From: an uncultured Pseudomonadota bacterium
GTDB lineage: Bacteria > Myxococcota_A > Bradymonadia > Bradymonadales > GCA-2716585
Assembly (NCBI GenBank): GCA_937123825.1
Contig: CAKZKQ010000675.1
Coordinates: 1-64,000, forward strand
Direction of reading: 5' to 3'
Length of the DNA stretch: 64,000 nt
Part shown: in pieces, positions 16,991-26,256 of the stretch
Position numbering within the stretch: position 1 is the stretch's first letter
Layout: every line of letters starts with the position of its first letter
The notes under the pieces: generated by a model
Databases searched by the model: none
What the model saw: the letters and a program-made list of their open reading frames with translations, nothing else
Told to the model about the DNA's origin: nothing
Position numbers and translations under genes: made by a program

Positions 16991-18979
16991 ATGATGTTTC
17001 GGGTGATGTTTGTGTCGCTGTGTTTCACAGTGTTGTGTGGTGGTTGCGCCCCATTGCCACAAGTGGGGCAAAAGCCGGTCGTGCCGCCGCCTGTGGGTTT
17101 GCTTCAGTCGCACTTTGAGTGGTTTGACGGTTTTGGCGAGCCGGACACGGCAAAGATGCCGCTTGTGGAGGTTTCCACGGGGCTGTGGTGGAAGGACGAC
17201 GCGGGCAAGTTCCACACGCACGTCTTTGAAGGGTTTTTGATGGCCGACGATGGGATCACCTTCAAGGTCCTGGCCATGGATTTGTCTCAGGTTGAGATGG
17301 ATCACAGCCCCAACGAGGCCGAGCCCTATAAGGCCATAGGCCACCGGCGCGTGTCGTGGGATCGCGCGGTTGAGGCCAGGCAGCAGTGGTTCGACGCCAG
17401 GTCGCGCAACAAGCACAACCACGCCCGCTGGCGAGGATTGAAGCATCGCCTGGGGCACCGGGCGGAGATGATGTTCATGGCTCGCGCAGCCAGCGCCCAC
17501 GGCCATGATGATCACGCTTGGACGCTCCTCCAATTGGCGGCCAACGCGAAGGCTCCCGGCACTGGGGCGTCGCCCGGTTTGGGTGGGCTGCGCCAGGAAG
17601 TGGCCGAGGAGCTGGCCCACACGACGATGTGGCGCTCGGTGTTGGCCTTTTCGGACTTGTCGCAGAGCCGCTTGGCGTTGCATCAGAGCCTGGATCATGT
17701 GGTGCGTACGTTCCCCAACAGCCGCCACGCGCCCAGAGCCAAGGCCATGGCCGATTTGCTCGAGCAGATGATCCGCGAGGACCTGACACACAGACCAAGG
17801 CCCTGGGAGCAGATGTTGCGTCAGGAGCAAATCGAGTCCCTGATTTTTGAGTTGCGCGACCAACACGGGCGCCCGGGGGGTCTGCCTGGGGGTTGTGACA
17901 TCTTCATGGACGCGCGGGGTCACAGGAGCCCTGCACATCAATTGGTCCAGCTTGGGTTTGAGGCGGTGCCACAGTTGATCGAGGCGATTGAGAATCCCAG
18001 GTTCACGCGCTGCGTGGGGTACAGCAAGGATTACGCATTTTCACACAGCGTTGTGCGGGTCGGCGACGCGGCGCGGCAAATCATTGAGCGGATCGCGCAG
18101 CGCCGCTTTGAGGGCCCCCGGTACAATACGACGACGCTCTTTAAGTTGCCCGACGCGCCCAAGAACATGCGCGTGCAAGTGGAGCAGTGGTGGCGAGCAG
18201 TGCAGGACGATGGGTTGGAGTCGGTGTTGTTCAAGGCTGTCGCCGTGGGGGATTACACCAGCATTGAGCAAGCCCGCGCTTTGGTGCGTGAGTCCCCCGA
18301 CAAAGCGCTTTCGGCGTTGAGGCAGGGCGCGCGTGCGGCCAAGGAGAAAGATGTGCGCAGCGCGCTTGTCAGGATCGCGTCTGGTCTCAACGATCCGGGG
18401 GTCAAGACGTTCATGCGCGAAGAATGGCACAACGCCCCCTGGCTCCACACCCAGGCGACGGCGGCGGCCTGGTTTTATCGTCGCCACGGTGATTTGGACG
18501 CGCTGGACTGGGCGATCAAGACCTGGGGCGCGTTGCCCAAATACGGCACACCTTATAAAGACCGCGATATCCAGGGGGAGTCGTTGTTGGCGCACTGGTT
18601 GGTCAACTGCGGTCAGGTGGATGCTGCCAAGGCATTGGCGCATGAGTGGGAGCGTTTTCCGGTCGATCGGCGCTACATGGTCATGTCGGCCATCGTGAAC
18701 TCCAACAGTTGGCCAGCCGACCATCACCACCCCGCCCACCCCGACGCGTTGGAGGACTTGCTGGTTCAGGCGACCCTCGACCGCGAACGGCAGCGGGGCA
18801 TGAGCGGCGTCTGGGACGGGGCGTCGTTGGCCAGCCCCAGGCTTGCGGATCTGGCGGGCATCTTTTTGAAGATGCGTTGGCCCGAACACTACACTTTCAA
18901 CGCCAAAGCCTCACTCGAAGAGCGCGACAAGCAGTTGGCCACCATCCGTCAAATCCATGCTCGCCGTCGCAACCGATAA
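16991..18979 (+). CDS. Large lipoprotein of unknown function, HEAT-like helical
   Basis: 662 residues from ATG 16991, six bases after GGGGAG; an ATG at 16985 lies right against the ribosome binding site and is less likely. The signal peptide ends FTVLCGGC (Cys19). The body is alpha-helical, with stretches such as QLVQLGFEAVPQLIEAIENPRFTR and SVVRVGDAARQIIERIAQRRF that recall HEAT-type repeats. A His-rich patch DHHHPAHPD lies near the C-terminus. No catalytic motif or known family was recognised. A perfect hairpin lies 16 bases after the stop. Confidence 0.75.
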   Translation: MMFRVMFVSLCFTVLCGGCAPLPQVGQKPVVPPPVGLLQSHFEWFDGFGEPDTAKMPLVEVSTGLWWKDDAGKFHTHVFEGFLMADDGITFKVLAMDLSQVEMDHSPNEAEPYKAIGHRRVSWDRAVEARQQWFDARSRNKHNHARWRGLKHRLGHRAEMMFMARAASAHGHDDHAWTLLQLAANAKAPGTGASPGLGGLRQEVAEELAHTTMWRSVLAFSDLSQSRLALHQSLDHVVRTFPNSRHAPRAKAMADLLEQMIREDLTHRPRPWEQMLRQEQIESLIFELRDQHGRPGGLPGGCDIFMDARGHRSPAHQLVQLGFEAVPQLIEAIENPRFTRCVGYSKDYAFSHSVVRVGDAARQIIERIAQRRFEGPRYNTTTLFKLPDAPKNMRVQVEQWWRAVQDDGLESVLFKAVAVGDYTSIEQARALVRESPDKALSALRQGARAAKEKDVRSALVRIASGLNDPGVKTFMREEWHNAPWLHTQATAAAWFYRRHGDLDALDWAIKTWGALPKYGTPYKDRDIQGESLLAHWLVNCGQVDAAKALAHEWERFPVDRRYMVMSAIVNSNSWPADHHHPAHPDALEDLLVQATLDRERQRGMSGVWDGASLASPRLADLAGIFLKMRWPEHYTFNAKASLEERDKQLATIRQIHARRRNR

Positions 18980-18994
18980 TTGCTCGCCTTATCA

Positions 18995-19022
18995 CGCAGG
19001 GTTTGCCACGACTCACCCTGCG
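18995..19022 (+). terminator. Possible terminator hairpin
   Basis: CGCAGGGT (18995-19002) and ACCCTGCG (19015-19022) are perfect 8-bp arms around a 12-nt loop, 16 bases after the stop of the large lipoprotein gene. There is no T-tract, so Rho-independent action is uncertain. Confidence 0.45.
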
Positions 19023-19196
19023 CCCTATACCTCTTCGACACCAGACACTGTGCTCAAACCCATGGAATGTGGGTGTTGGCTGTCCGAGCGGCGCGCTTTG
19101 TTCCATCGAACGGTGGGATATGGTATGTGCCCTCGTCTACAGCACAAAAATGCGCGGTCTGGCGCGTGTTTTTGAGGGGAAAAGAAGTACAAAATC

Positions 19197-20948
19197 ATGA
19201 AACACACAATGAACACGCCCCTGGCGGCGTTGATGGTGCTCATCTGCGGTCTGTGGATGGGGCCAGTTGGTTGCGATCTCAACGATGGCCCCGAGGTCCT
19301 CGATTCACCCAACAACGCGCAGGACGATCCGCCAGCGATGGACGCTGGTCAGGATGAAGACGCCGAGCAAGACACATCGACACCGCCCGAGCAAGATGCT
19401 GCGGACGACGCGGTCGAGCAGGACACGGCGCAGATGCCCGACGTGCCCGATCCGCCGGATGCAGCCGAAGATGCGGCCGAGGATGTGGCCGAGCCGCCGA
19501 TGGATGTCCAGGAGATGGACGACGTCGAGGAGGAAGAGGACGCTCAGGAACCTGACGTGCCCGATCCGCCGCCCCCTGGAGAGGATCCTTTTGCGCCCCA
19601 GCCCGACACGTCGCAGGGTTTGACCAATGTGTCGGCGTCTTTGGGGGCGTTGTTGGAGAACGGCGCGCTGGCGACGGCCTGCGATCTGTACCGGATCAAC
19701 CCGGACGATGAGCGTCAAAAGCTCTTGTGCGGCAAGGAGATGTTCTTTTACGAGGCCTTTGGCACCGTGGGAATCCCCGCGCCCATCTTTGATTTTATGG
19801 GCAACCGAATGCCCGACTTTGCGCCGGGTTTTGAGGGCCTGGGCATGGTCCAGGACCCCAACTCTTTTCAGGGGCGCCCGCTGGGGGTCGCCGATGGACG
19901 CCCGCTGGGGTTGGTGCCGACGGTGGCCTTCACCTGCGCCAGTTGCCACTTTGGCCAGCTCCCCGATGGCCGCTACGCCGTGGGCGCCGCCAACCACCAA
20001 TACGAATATGGCCTGCAAAACCTGGCCGTGTTGATGCTTCCCACCAGCGTCACGCCAGGTTGGGATCCGGCCGCGCACCACTCGCTGGCCATCGAGCGCC
20101 TCGATCCCATGATCACGCGCCTGCAAGAGGACGACGCGCTGCGCGGCGAACTCTTCTTGAACCTCTTGCCGCTCATCGGCGAGATCAACAACGTGCCCAG
20201 CATCGACGTGGAGATTGAGGGGCATTATGCCCGCTGGGCGCCGGGGACGATGGATTTCCTCATTTCGCCGTTGCCCGCCGATGATGAGGTCATGACCGTC
20301 AGCAAGATCGCGCCCTTGTGGGCCATCCCGACGCCCGCCGAGCGTCAGGCCGCTGGCATGGACTCGGCCATGCTTGGGTGGACCGGCAACACGCCCTCGC
20401 TGGCCCACTTTGTGGCCGACTTTGTCCGCATCGGCGGCGGCAACACCGAGCTGTGGCCCGCCGACCGTCTGGAGCCCCTGGTGGCCTACATCCATTCGCT
20501 GCGCGCGCCCGAACCCCTCGACGCACCCGACGCCGAGTTGGTCCAGCGAGGCGCGGCCCTCTTTGCCCAGCAAGGCTGCACCGACTGCCACAGCGGACCG
20601 CGCGGCAGCGGCCTCCAAATCTACGATTTTGAAACCATCGGCACCGACGACCGCATGATGCTCTGGGGCGACCCCGACCAGGACGGCCAATACTGCTGCG
20701 AGCTGGACGGCCCCGACGCCATCAGCCCCACGCACGGCATCAAGTCTCCTCGCCTTGTCGGCCTGTGGACCATGGAGCGCTGGCTCCACAACGGCGCAGT
20801 GGAGGACTTTGGGGCGCTCTTGTGCCTTGATGGGCCGCGCACCGACGAAGGCGCCGAGCCCGGTTACAGCGCCGCAGGCCACACCTTCGGGTGCGACATG
20901 GAACGCGCCGACAAGGAAGCCCTCATCGCTTACCTCCTTTCGCACTGA
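19197..20948 (+). CDS. Diheme cytochrome c lipoprotein (RoxA/cytochrome-peroxidase-like)
   Basis: 583 residues. The signal peptide ends LWMGPVGC (Cys26), followed by a long Asp/Glu/Pro-rich linker to about residue 140. Two haem c motifs are present: CASCH at 247-251 and CTDCH at 461-465. The second sits in a typical class I cytochrome context (LVQRGAALFAQQGCTDCHSG), followed by SPRLVGLWTMERWLHNGAVEDFGALL. That stretch resembles the end of diheme peroxidase and rubber-oxygenase-like proteins. It is probably attached to the outer membrane and performs electron transfer or oxidation outside the cytoplasm. The substrate is not deducible. The acidic linker is about 110 residues. Confidence 0.85.
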   Translation: MKHTMNTPLAALMVLICGLWMGPVGCDLNDGPEVLDSPNNAQDDPPAMDAGQDEDAEQDTSTPPEQDAADDAVEQDTAQMPDVPDPPDAAEDAAEDVAEPPMDVQEMDDVEEEEDAQEPDVPDPPPPGEDPFAPQPDTSQGLTNVSASLGALLENGALATACDLYRINPDDERQKLLCGKEMFFYEAFGTVGIPAPIFDFMGNRMPDFAPGFEGLGMVQDPNSFQGRPLGVADGRPLGLVPTVAFTCASCHFGQLPDGRYAVGAANHQYEYGLQNLAVLMLPTSVTPGWDPAAHHSLAIERLDPMITRLQEDDALRGELFLNLLPLIGEINNVPSIDVEIEGHYARWAPGTMDFLISPLPADDEVMTVSKIAPLWAIPTPAERQAAGMDSAMLGWTGNTPSLAHFVADFVRIGGGNTELWPADRLEPLVAYIHSLRAPEPLDAPDAELVQRGAALFAQQGCTDCHSGPRGSGLQIYDFETIGTDDRMMLWGDPDQDGQYCCELDGPDAISPTHGIKSPRLVGLWTMERWLHNGAVEDFGALLCLDGPRTDEGAEPGYSAAGHTFGCDMERADKEALIAYLLSH

Positions 20949-21049
20949 GTCGCCCCAATGAGGGCATGATTCAAGACCACCCCCCAGGCGCACGATGAAA
21001 GCAGTCAAGAGGCTGCGCGCATTGTGCGTTTTGGCGTTGGAGGTGGTCT

Positions 21050-23749
21050 GTGGCGTTTTTTAAGCAACATTCTTTGTGTGGTGTCGGGGCGAGCCCCGGA
21101 ACACGGCGCTGGTGCGTCTGGATGTGGACGCTGTGCCTGTGGTTGTTCACCGCACCCGCGATCGCCGGTGGACCACCCCAATGTGAAGACACCGACGAAG
21201 ATGGCCGCTGTGACGAATTCGACGTCGATGACGACAACGACGGTGTGCCAGACACGCTCGATGTGGCGCCCCTTGACCCAACCCGCTGTCAGGATACAGA
21301 CGAAGACGGCTGCGATGATTGCGCAGTGGGCCGCGACGGGATGGGGCTGCTGGCAGACTTTGATCCCGGTGCAGACGGATCGGATGCCGACGCAGACGGG
21401 GTCTGTGACCTGACGGACGCCTGCACGGGCGATGACGCCCTGGGTGACTCCGACGAAGACGGCGCCTGCAATGACGCCGACCTGGACGATGACAACGACG
21501 GCGTGATGGACGCGCTTGACGCGGCGCCGCTGGACCCGACTCGCTGTCGGGACGTGGATGAAGACGGCTGCGATGACTGCGCGGTGGGCCGCGATGGGAT
21601 GGGTCCGTTGGTGGATTTTGCTCCGGACGCGGATGGCCCCGACGCAGATGCCGATGGGATCTGTGATCTTGGGGACCGCTGTCTTGGTCACGACGGTTCG
21701 GGAGACACAGACTCCAACGGCATTTGCGAGGACTCTGAGCCGCCCAGGGCGATGGACGATGCGCTTGTGGTGGCCCAGGACAAGGACATGGTGGCCATTG
21801 ATGTGTTGGCCAATGACCGTGCAGGCGGTGCGCCGCTCGATCCGTCCAGCGTGACGATTGTTTTGCCATTGGAGCCCGCCAACGCTGGTTCTGTGACGGT
21901 CGAGCCCGCCAGCGGCGTGGTCTTTTTGGCGCTTTCGCCCGGGTTTTCTGGGCGCGCTGGCTTTTCCTACGCACTGCGTGATGCCCAGCAGCGGGCTTCG
22001 GGGGTGGCGGCGGTGAGCATTGACGTCAACGCAGCCCCCATGGGTGTTGACAACGCTCAGACCTGGGTGAGGACCGGCCTGGCGCAGGTGACGCTGGCGT
22101 TGCCCGAGTCTTTTGTTGATCCAGATGGAGACGGGGTTGAGCGTGCTGAGGTGGTGTCTGTTCAAGGGGACGCCGAGGCCCATTTTGAAGGCAGCACGCT
22201 GGTGCTCAGACCCTCCGACCCACTGCTGGTGGGCCGTTATGGGGTGCGCTGGCGAGTGTGTGATGGGGATCTGTTGGCGCAGGCGTGTGTGGCGGCCGAT
22301 TGGGAGGTTGTTTACAACGACGCGCCTCGCCCTGCGGTGCTCACGGGGACGGTGGAGTCGGGTCAGAGCCTGCGGTGGACGCAGGAGGCGCGCTTGATGG
22401 CGTCCAATCCTGGCGAAATGGATGGGGGTTGGGATCGGGAGCGCGTTGGGGTGTCGCTTTCGGCACAGGGCCCCTTTGTGGACCGGGTCGAGGGCAGCCA
22501 TGGGACCTGCGCGCTGGAGCAAGGCGCGTTGGTGGTGCATGGGGGCGATGTGGTGGGGCGTCATGTGTGCCATTGGGTGCTGTGTGAGGCGTCGCCTCAG
22601 GGCAGCGCGCGGCGGTGGCAAGAGCGCGCCTGTGCGGTGGGCCGCGCTGAGGTCGAAGTGGTGGCCAACACCACCCGGGATCGGGACGGCGATGGCTTGA
22701 GCGACGTCTTTGAGGACACCAACGGCGATGGGCGTTGGGAGGACTGCGTCGATGATCGATCGCGGTGCGATGTGGCCAACGTTGATGACGCCGACACCGA
22801 CGACGATGGTCTCAGCGACGGGCGCGAGGTCTTGGAGTTGGACACCGACCCGCTCGATCCAGACACGGACGGTGATGGGGTGTTGGACGGGACCGAGGTG
22901 GGGGTGGTGACGCCGGCCAATGGCACGCGCCTGTCGGTCTTTGTGCCCGACGCGGATCCAAGCACCACCACCGACCCGCTCGACCCGGACACAGACGGCG
23001 ATGGTTGGATGGACGGGGCCGAGGATCTCAACGCCAACGGTCGGATTGAGCCCGGTGAGGGCAACCCTGGTGCCGCCGACGATGGTGTCGGTGGCTTGGC
23101 GCTGTCAGGCGGCGGTGGGGGTGATGAGACAGGCTGTGCTTCGGCGATGGCGCCCCTGAAGATGGCCACGCCCTGGGGCTTGCTGGGCATGTTGGGGCTG
23201 GTGTGGTGGTGGAGGCGAAGGGCTCGCCGTTTGGCGCTGCGACGGCGTTTGGCGACGGCGTTGGAGCGCCGCGAGGGCACTGAAGGGCGCGCGCTGTGCT
23301 TTCAGACCCTGCCGCCCGGCGCTGGGCTGTCGGTGGATGGATCTGTGGCCCAACGCGCCAGTGGGCCGGTGTTGATTCGGCCTTCAGAGGTGAGTGTGCA
23401 CATGTTTGGGCGCCAGGAAGGTGCAGGCGAAGTGGGCGGAGGGCCGCAGGCGGAGGTTCGCGGACGGGTTGTGGGTCGTGTGGATGGGGTCAGCGCGCCG
23501 GTTTCGGCGTCTATTTTTGCCCATCGCCGTGGTTGGATCCCCATTCGCCCCAGGGTTTCTTCCGGGTCGATGTTTGCAAGAGGCCGGGGGCTGGAGCACG
23601 ATGGCGGCCACCGAGGTGCTTTTGACGATGGGGTCCGCGCCGCCCCCCAGCCCCACCAGAGTGTCCATGAAGATCTGGGTCGATGCCGACGGATGCCCGC
23701 GGCCAGTCAAGGAGATCGTGTTCAAGGCAGCCGCGCGCCGCCAGGTTGA
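21050..23749 (+). CDS. Surface protein with TSP3 repeats and MYXO-CTERM-like anchor
   Basis: 899 residues from GTG 21050 behind GGAGGT. A signal peptide ends near APAIAGG. Residues of about 45-230 are Asp-rich TSP3-type calcium repeats in two 86-residue copies. A Ig/cadherin-like region (about 235-540) follows, with LAND-type motifs such as VIDVLANDRAGG. More TSP3 repeats follow (DTDGDGVLDGTEVG, DTDGDGWMDGAED). A Gly-rich stretch then leads to TGC (Cys696), a hydrophobic helix (about 705-723) and RRRARR, closely matching the MYXO-CTERM sorting signal. Unusually, the frame continues about 175 residues beyond that signal and overlaps yaiI by 83 bp. This tail may be a real cytoplasmic extension or the result of a lost stop. 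Confidence 0.8.
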   Translation: MAFFKQHSLCGVGASPGTRRWCVWMWTLCLWLFTAPAIAGGPPQCEDTDEDGRCDEFDVDDDNDGVPDTLDVAPLDPTRCQDTDEDGCDDCAVGRDGMGLLADFDPGADGSDADADGVCDLTDACTGDDALGDSDEDGACNDADLDDDNDGVMDALDAAPLDPTRCRDVDEDGCDDCAVGRDGMGPLVDFAPDADGPDADADGICDLGDRCLGHDGSGDTDSNGICEDSEPPRAMDDALVVAQDKDMVAIDVLANDRAGGAPLDPSSVTIVLPLEPANAGSVTVEPASGVVFLALSPGFSGRAGFSYALRDAQQRASGVAAVSIDVNAAPMGVDNAQTWVRTGLAQVTLALPESFVDPDGDGVERAEVVSVQGDAEAHFEGSTLVLRPSDPLLVGRYGVRWRVCDGDLLAQACVAADWEVVYNDAPRPAVLTGTVESGQSLRWTQEARLMASNPGEMDGGWDRERVGVSLSAQGPFVDRVEGSHGTCALEQGALVVHGGDVVGRHVCHWVLCEASPQGSARRWQERACAVGRAEVEVVANTTRDRDGDGLSDVFEDTNGDGRWEDCVDDRSRCDVANVDDADTDDDGLSDGREVLELDTDPLDPDTDGDGVLDGTEVGVVTPANGTRLSVFVPDADPSTTTDPLDPDTDGDGWMDGAEDLNANGRIEPGEGNPGAADDGVGGLALSGGGGGDETGCASAMAPLKMATPWGLLGMLGLVWWWRRRARRLALRRRLATALERREGTEGRALCFQTLPPGAGLSVDGSVAQRASGPVLIRPSEVSVHMFGRQEGAGEVGGGPQAEVRGRVVGRVDGVSAPVSASIFAHRRGWIPIRPRVSSGSMFARGRGLEHDGGHRGAFDDGVRAAPQPHQSVHEDLGRCRRMPAASQGDRVQGSRAPPG
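21191..21706 (+). repeat. Two 258-bp direct repeats within the TSP3 gene
   Basis: Units 21191-21448 and 21449-21706 encode two similar 86-residue calcium-repeat modules (each containing APLDPTRC and DCAVGRDGMG). The register is exact over 258 bp, showing intragenic duplication. Confidence 0.75.
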
Positions 23750-24116
23750 GGCCAGGTTGGTGGCCAACCGCCCCATGGCGACCCCCAAAAGCCGCTGGAT
23801 CTCCTCCATTGTGGTCTCGTCGGGCCAAGACGTCGCCGACGATTGGATTGCCGAGCATGTGTCGCCCGACGACATCGTCATCACCGCCGATATTCCTTTG
23901 GCGGCGCGCGTCGTGGAGCGCGGCGCGACGGGGATCAACCCGCGCGGCGAGGTGTATACGGAGTCCAATGTGCGCCAGCGCTTGAGTGTGCGTGATTTTA
24001 TGCACGATTTGCGTGAAATGGGCGTGGAAACTGGAGGGGCCGCGCAGTTTGGGTCCAAAGACAAGCAGCGCTTTGCCAACGCGCTGGATCGGCTGCTGAC
24101 CCAGCGGTTGCGCTGA
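23667..24116 (+). CDS. yaiI: YaiI/YqxD family protein (DUF188)
   Basis: 149 residues from ATG 23667 (GTG 23661 is an in-frame alternative). The family hallmarks are present: KIWVDADGCPRPVKEIVFKAA at the N-terminus, DDWIAEHVSPDDIVITADIPLA in the middle, and GAAQFGSKDKQRFANALDRLL at the end. The protein has a PIN-like fold with conserved Asp residues; its biochemical role is not established. Length is typical. Its start lies within the 3' end of the preceding long frame. Confidence 0.92.
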   Translation: MKIWVDADGCPRPVKEIVFKAAARRQVEARLVANRPMATPKSRWISSIVVSSGQDVADDWIAEHVSPDDIVITADIPLAARVVERGATGINPRGEVYTESNVRQRLSVRDFMHDLREMGVETGGAAQFGSKDKQRFANALDRLLTQRLR

Positions 24117-24121
24117 CATTT

Positions 24122-24177
24122 GATACCGAAGTACAGATGCGGACGTCCGACTCACCTTTCGTCTGCGGCTTGGTATA
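24122..24177. repeat. Intergenic hairpin, family copy A
   Basis: An imperfect hairpin lies between the convergent yaiI and LysR genes. On the minus strand it contains ACCAAGCCGCAGACGAAAG followed by GTGAGTC, shared with copies at 26229-26256 and 49084-49123. It is probably a terminator-like element or a short interspersed repeat. Confidence 0.5.
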
Positions 24178-24185
24178 AGAGGCCT

Positions 24186-25118
24186 TCAGCGCGTGTGAGG
24201 GGTTTGATCCAGCGGCGCGGCGATGGTCTGGAGTTGGTGCCGCAGCCACTGCAGGCCGGGCTCTGCGTCGAGGTAACCCGGCCAGACCATGGAAACCGTG
24301 AAGTTCATGGGGGCACCCAGCGGCGGCTCAAAGAGGGTCAGCGGCCAGCGCTGTGCGGCGAAGTTTAGCGCGACGCTGCGCGGGAAGGTGACGATCAAGT
24401 CGCTTTGCGCCACCGTGGCCGGGGCGGCCAGGAAGTAGGGCAGCCGTCCGACGATGCGCCGCTCAAGCCCCAGCTCCTGGAGTCGGATGTCGATGGGGTG
24501 TTGGCCTCGGCCAGTGATGCGAAAGACCACGTGGGGCCAGCGCACGTAGTCGGCGGCGCTCATTTTGGTCTTTAAGATGGGATGATCCTGGCGAACCATG
24601 GAGACGACTCTGTCCTCAAAGAGCGCCTGCACCTGGATGTCGCTGGGGATGGGTCTGGGTCCCATGAGCGCGACCTCGACGGTGCCCTGACGCATCTGGT
24701 CCCAGATGTCGTCCATTTTCAAATCAAGGACATCGATGCTCAGTCCAGGGCCTGTCTGGGCCAGGTTGGCCAGCAGCGGAGGCAGGATGCTTGGGGAGTA
24801 GATGTCCAGGCAGGCCAGCTTGAAGCGGCGCGCGTCGGTGGCTGGGCTGAAGTCAGTCGAGCCGGTCAGGACGTGATCGAGCGCCTGGAGTGCTGCCCGC
24901 AGAGGGCCGCGCATGGCCTCGGCTCTGGGGGTGGGGACCATGCGGCTGCCGCTGCGCACCAGGAGCGGGTCGTCGAGCGTTTCGCGCAGGCGACCCAGAG
25001 TCTGGCTCATGGCCGATTGGGTGACCCCAAGGCGCTGGGCTGAGCGCGTGACGTGGCGCTCCTGGAGCAAAACATCCAGGGCGACCAGGAGGTTGGTGTC
25101 GATTTGGGAGAGCTTCAC
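24186..25118 (-). CDS. LysR-family transcriptional regulator
   Basis: 310 residues from GTG 25118, which follows GAGG; an in-frame GTG at 25148 would add ten residues. It starts KLSQIDTNLLVALDVLL, with the helix-turn-helix RSAQRLGVTQSAMSQTLGRLRE as in the NodD/LinR branch. The substrate domain begins near residue 90 and contains VEVALMGPRPIPSDIQV. It is divergent from an SDR gene at 25373, the classical LysR-target arrangement, and probably activates that gene in response to an unknown ligand. Confidence 0.92.
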   Translation of the reverse strand: MKLSQIDTNLLVALDVLLQERHVTRSAQRLGVTQSAMSQTLGRLRETLDDPLLVRSGSRMVPTPRAEAMRGPLRAALQALDHVLTGSTDFSPATDARRFKLACLDIYSPSILPPLLANLAQTGPGLSIDVLDLKMDDIWDQMRQGTVEVALMGPRPIPSDIQVQALFEDRVVSMVRQDHPILKTKMSAADYVRWPHVVFRITGRGQHPIDIRLQELGLERRIVGRLPYFLAAPATVAQSDLIVTFPRSVALNFAAQRWPLTLFEPPLGAPMNFTVSMVWPGYLDAEPGLQWLRHQLQTIAAPLDQTPHTR

Positions 25119-25170
25119 GGTGTCCTCGGGCAGTGGTTTGGCAAGCACGCCTTGAGTTCATAAGCACTGC

Positions 25171-25184
25171 TGATGGTGTCATCA
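25171..25184. promoter_or_regulatory. Dyad in the LysR/SDR divergent promoter
   Basis: TGATG-GTGT-CATCA is a perfect 14-bp inverted repeat, 53 bp upstream of the LysR start and about 190 bp upstream of the SDR start. It is a plausible LysR binding site. Confidence 0.4.
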
Positions 25185-25372
25185 ATAAAATCACCGTTGC
25201 TTTTGGCTTGGGGGGCCATAATTTCCCCGACGAAGCCGAGACGTGGTCCCGCCAGCGGTGAGCCGCCCATCTTTGAAAGGGGAGGTTCTGGTTGGTCTTT
25301 GAGGGGCGCTTTTGAGAGCCGCCGCGTTCGGATCTTTGCTGCAGATCAACCACCATTGGAGGAGACAGAGAT

Positions 25373-26122
25373 ATGACCACCACCGAAAACAACAAGCTCG
25401 TCGCTCTGGTTACTGGCGCCAACCGAGGCATTGGTCTGGAGACCAGCCGTCAATTGGCCGCCAAGGGTGTGACGGTGATCATGGGCGGGCGCAACGAGGC
25501 GTCGATCAACCAGGCCGCCGAGGGGCTGCGTCAGGAGGGCCTGTCGGTCTTGCCTGTGGTGTTGGATGTGACCGACGACGGTCAGATCGAGGCGGTTCGC
25601 CGCAAGTTGGAGGGCGATTTTGGTCGCCTGGACATTTTGATCAACAACGCGGGCTTGATCACCGGCGAGATCTTCTTTGAAAACAGCAGCGCCAAGGTCA
25701 GCCGCGAGGCGCTGCGCCAGACCTACGAGGTCAACGTCATCTCTCAAGTGGCCTTGACGCAGGCGTTGTTGCCGTTGCTCAAGGCGGCCCCAGCGGCGCG
25801 GATCGTGAACCTGTCGAGCATCCTGGGTTCGTTGGCGATCAACCGTGACTTTGAGGGGCAGATGGCGACCGTGAAGCCGCTGGCGTACAACTCGTCCAAG
25901 GCGGCCTTGAACATGTTCACGGTGCACCTGGCCCAGGAGTTGAGCCAGACGTCGATCAAGGTCAACGCCGCCCACCCCGGCTGGGTCAAGACGGACATGG
26001 GGACGGACGCGGCGCCGATGGAGATTGTCGACGGGGCGCGGACCAGCGTTGAGTTGGCGCTTCTGGGCGAGGACGGCCCCACGGGTCAGTTCATTCACCT
26101 GGGCGATCAACTGCCCTGGTGA
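25373..26122 (+). CDS. Short-chain dehydrogenase/reductase
   Basis: 249 residues behind GGAGGAGAC. The classical SDR landmarks are all visible: the cofactor loop TGANRGIG (14-21), the NNAG motif in LDILINNAGLI, the catalytic Ser in IVNLSSILGS, and YNSSK as the Tyr-Lys pair. AAHPGWVKTDMG follows, as in carbonyl-reductase-like members. The Arg after the first Gly-rich motif suggests NADPH preference. Substrate unknown. It is divergent from the LysR gene and followed by a strong intrinsic terminator. Confidence 0.93.
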   Translation: MTTTENNKLVALVTGANRGIGLETSRQLAAKGVTVIMGGRNEASINQAAEGLRQEGLSVLPVVLDVTDDGQIEAVRRKLEGDFGRLDILINNAGLITGEIFFENSSAKVSREALRQTYEVNVISQVALTQALLPLLKAAPAARIVNLSSILGSLAINRDFEGQMATVKPLAYNSSKAALNMFTVHLAQELSQTSIKVNAAHPGWVKTDMGTDAAPMEIVDGARTSVELALLGEDGPTGQFIHLGDQLPW

Positions 26123-26183
26123 GCGCGGCATCCGGGCGCCGTCAGGCGGTGCCCGGGTTTGAGCAACATGGGTGAGAGACAAA

Positions 26184-26210
26184 GGGGGTGGCGCTTGCGC
26201 CGCCCTTTTT
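26184..26210 (+). terminator. Rho-independent terminator after the SDR gene
   Basis: GGGTGGCG-CTTG-CGCCGCCC forms an 8-bp stem (one G-T pair) with a 4-nt loop, followed directly by TTTTT. It lies about 60 bp after the SDR stop. The A-rich 5' flank lets it work weakly in the other direction for the convergent gene. Confidence 0.85.
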
Positions 26211-26228
26211 GCGTTATTGCTCGCCTCA

Positions 26229-26256
26229 AACCAAGTCTTTCGTCTGCAGCTTGGTA
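26229..26256. repeat. Intergenic hairpin, family copy B
   Basis: ACCAAG (26230-26235) pairs with CTTGGT (26250-26255). The loop carries TCTTTCGTCTGCAG, nearly the same as in copy A at 24122-24177. It ends just before the stop codon of the DHFR-like gene. Confidence 0.5.

Noticed and set aside
15737..17941. 734-codon minus-strand frame
   Set aside because: It is antisense to the outer-membrane protein and large lipoprotein genes; no family features.
19305..22621. Long minus-strand frames of 567 and 538 codons
   Set aside because: They mirror the diheme cytochrome and TSP3 genes, whose signal peptides, haem motifs and calcium repeats are unambiguous.
18977..26225. Shared ATTGCTCGCCT string at about 18980 and 26215
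   Set aside because: Only 11 bases match and the surroundings differ; this is likely chance.
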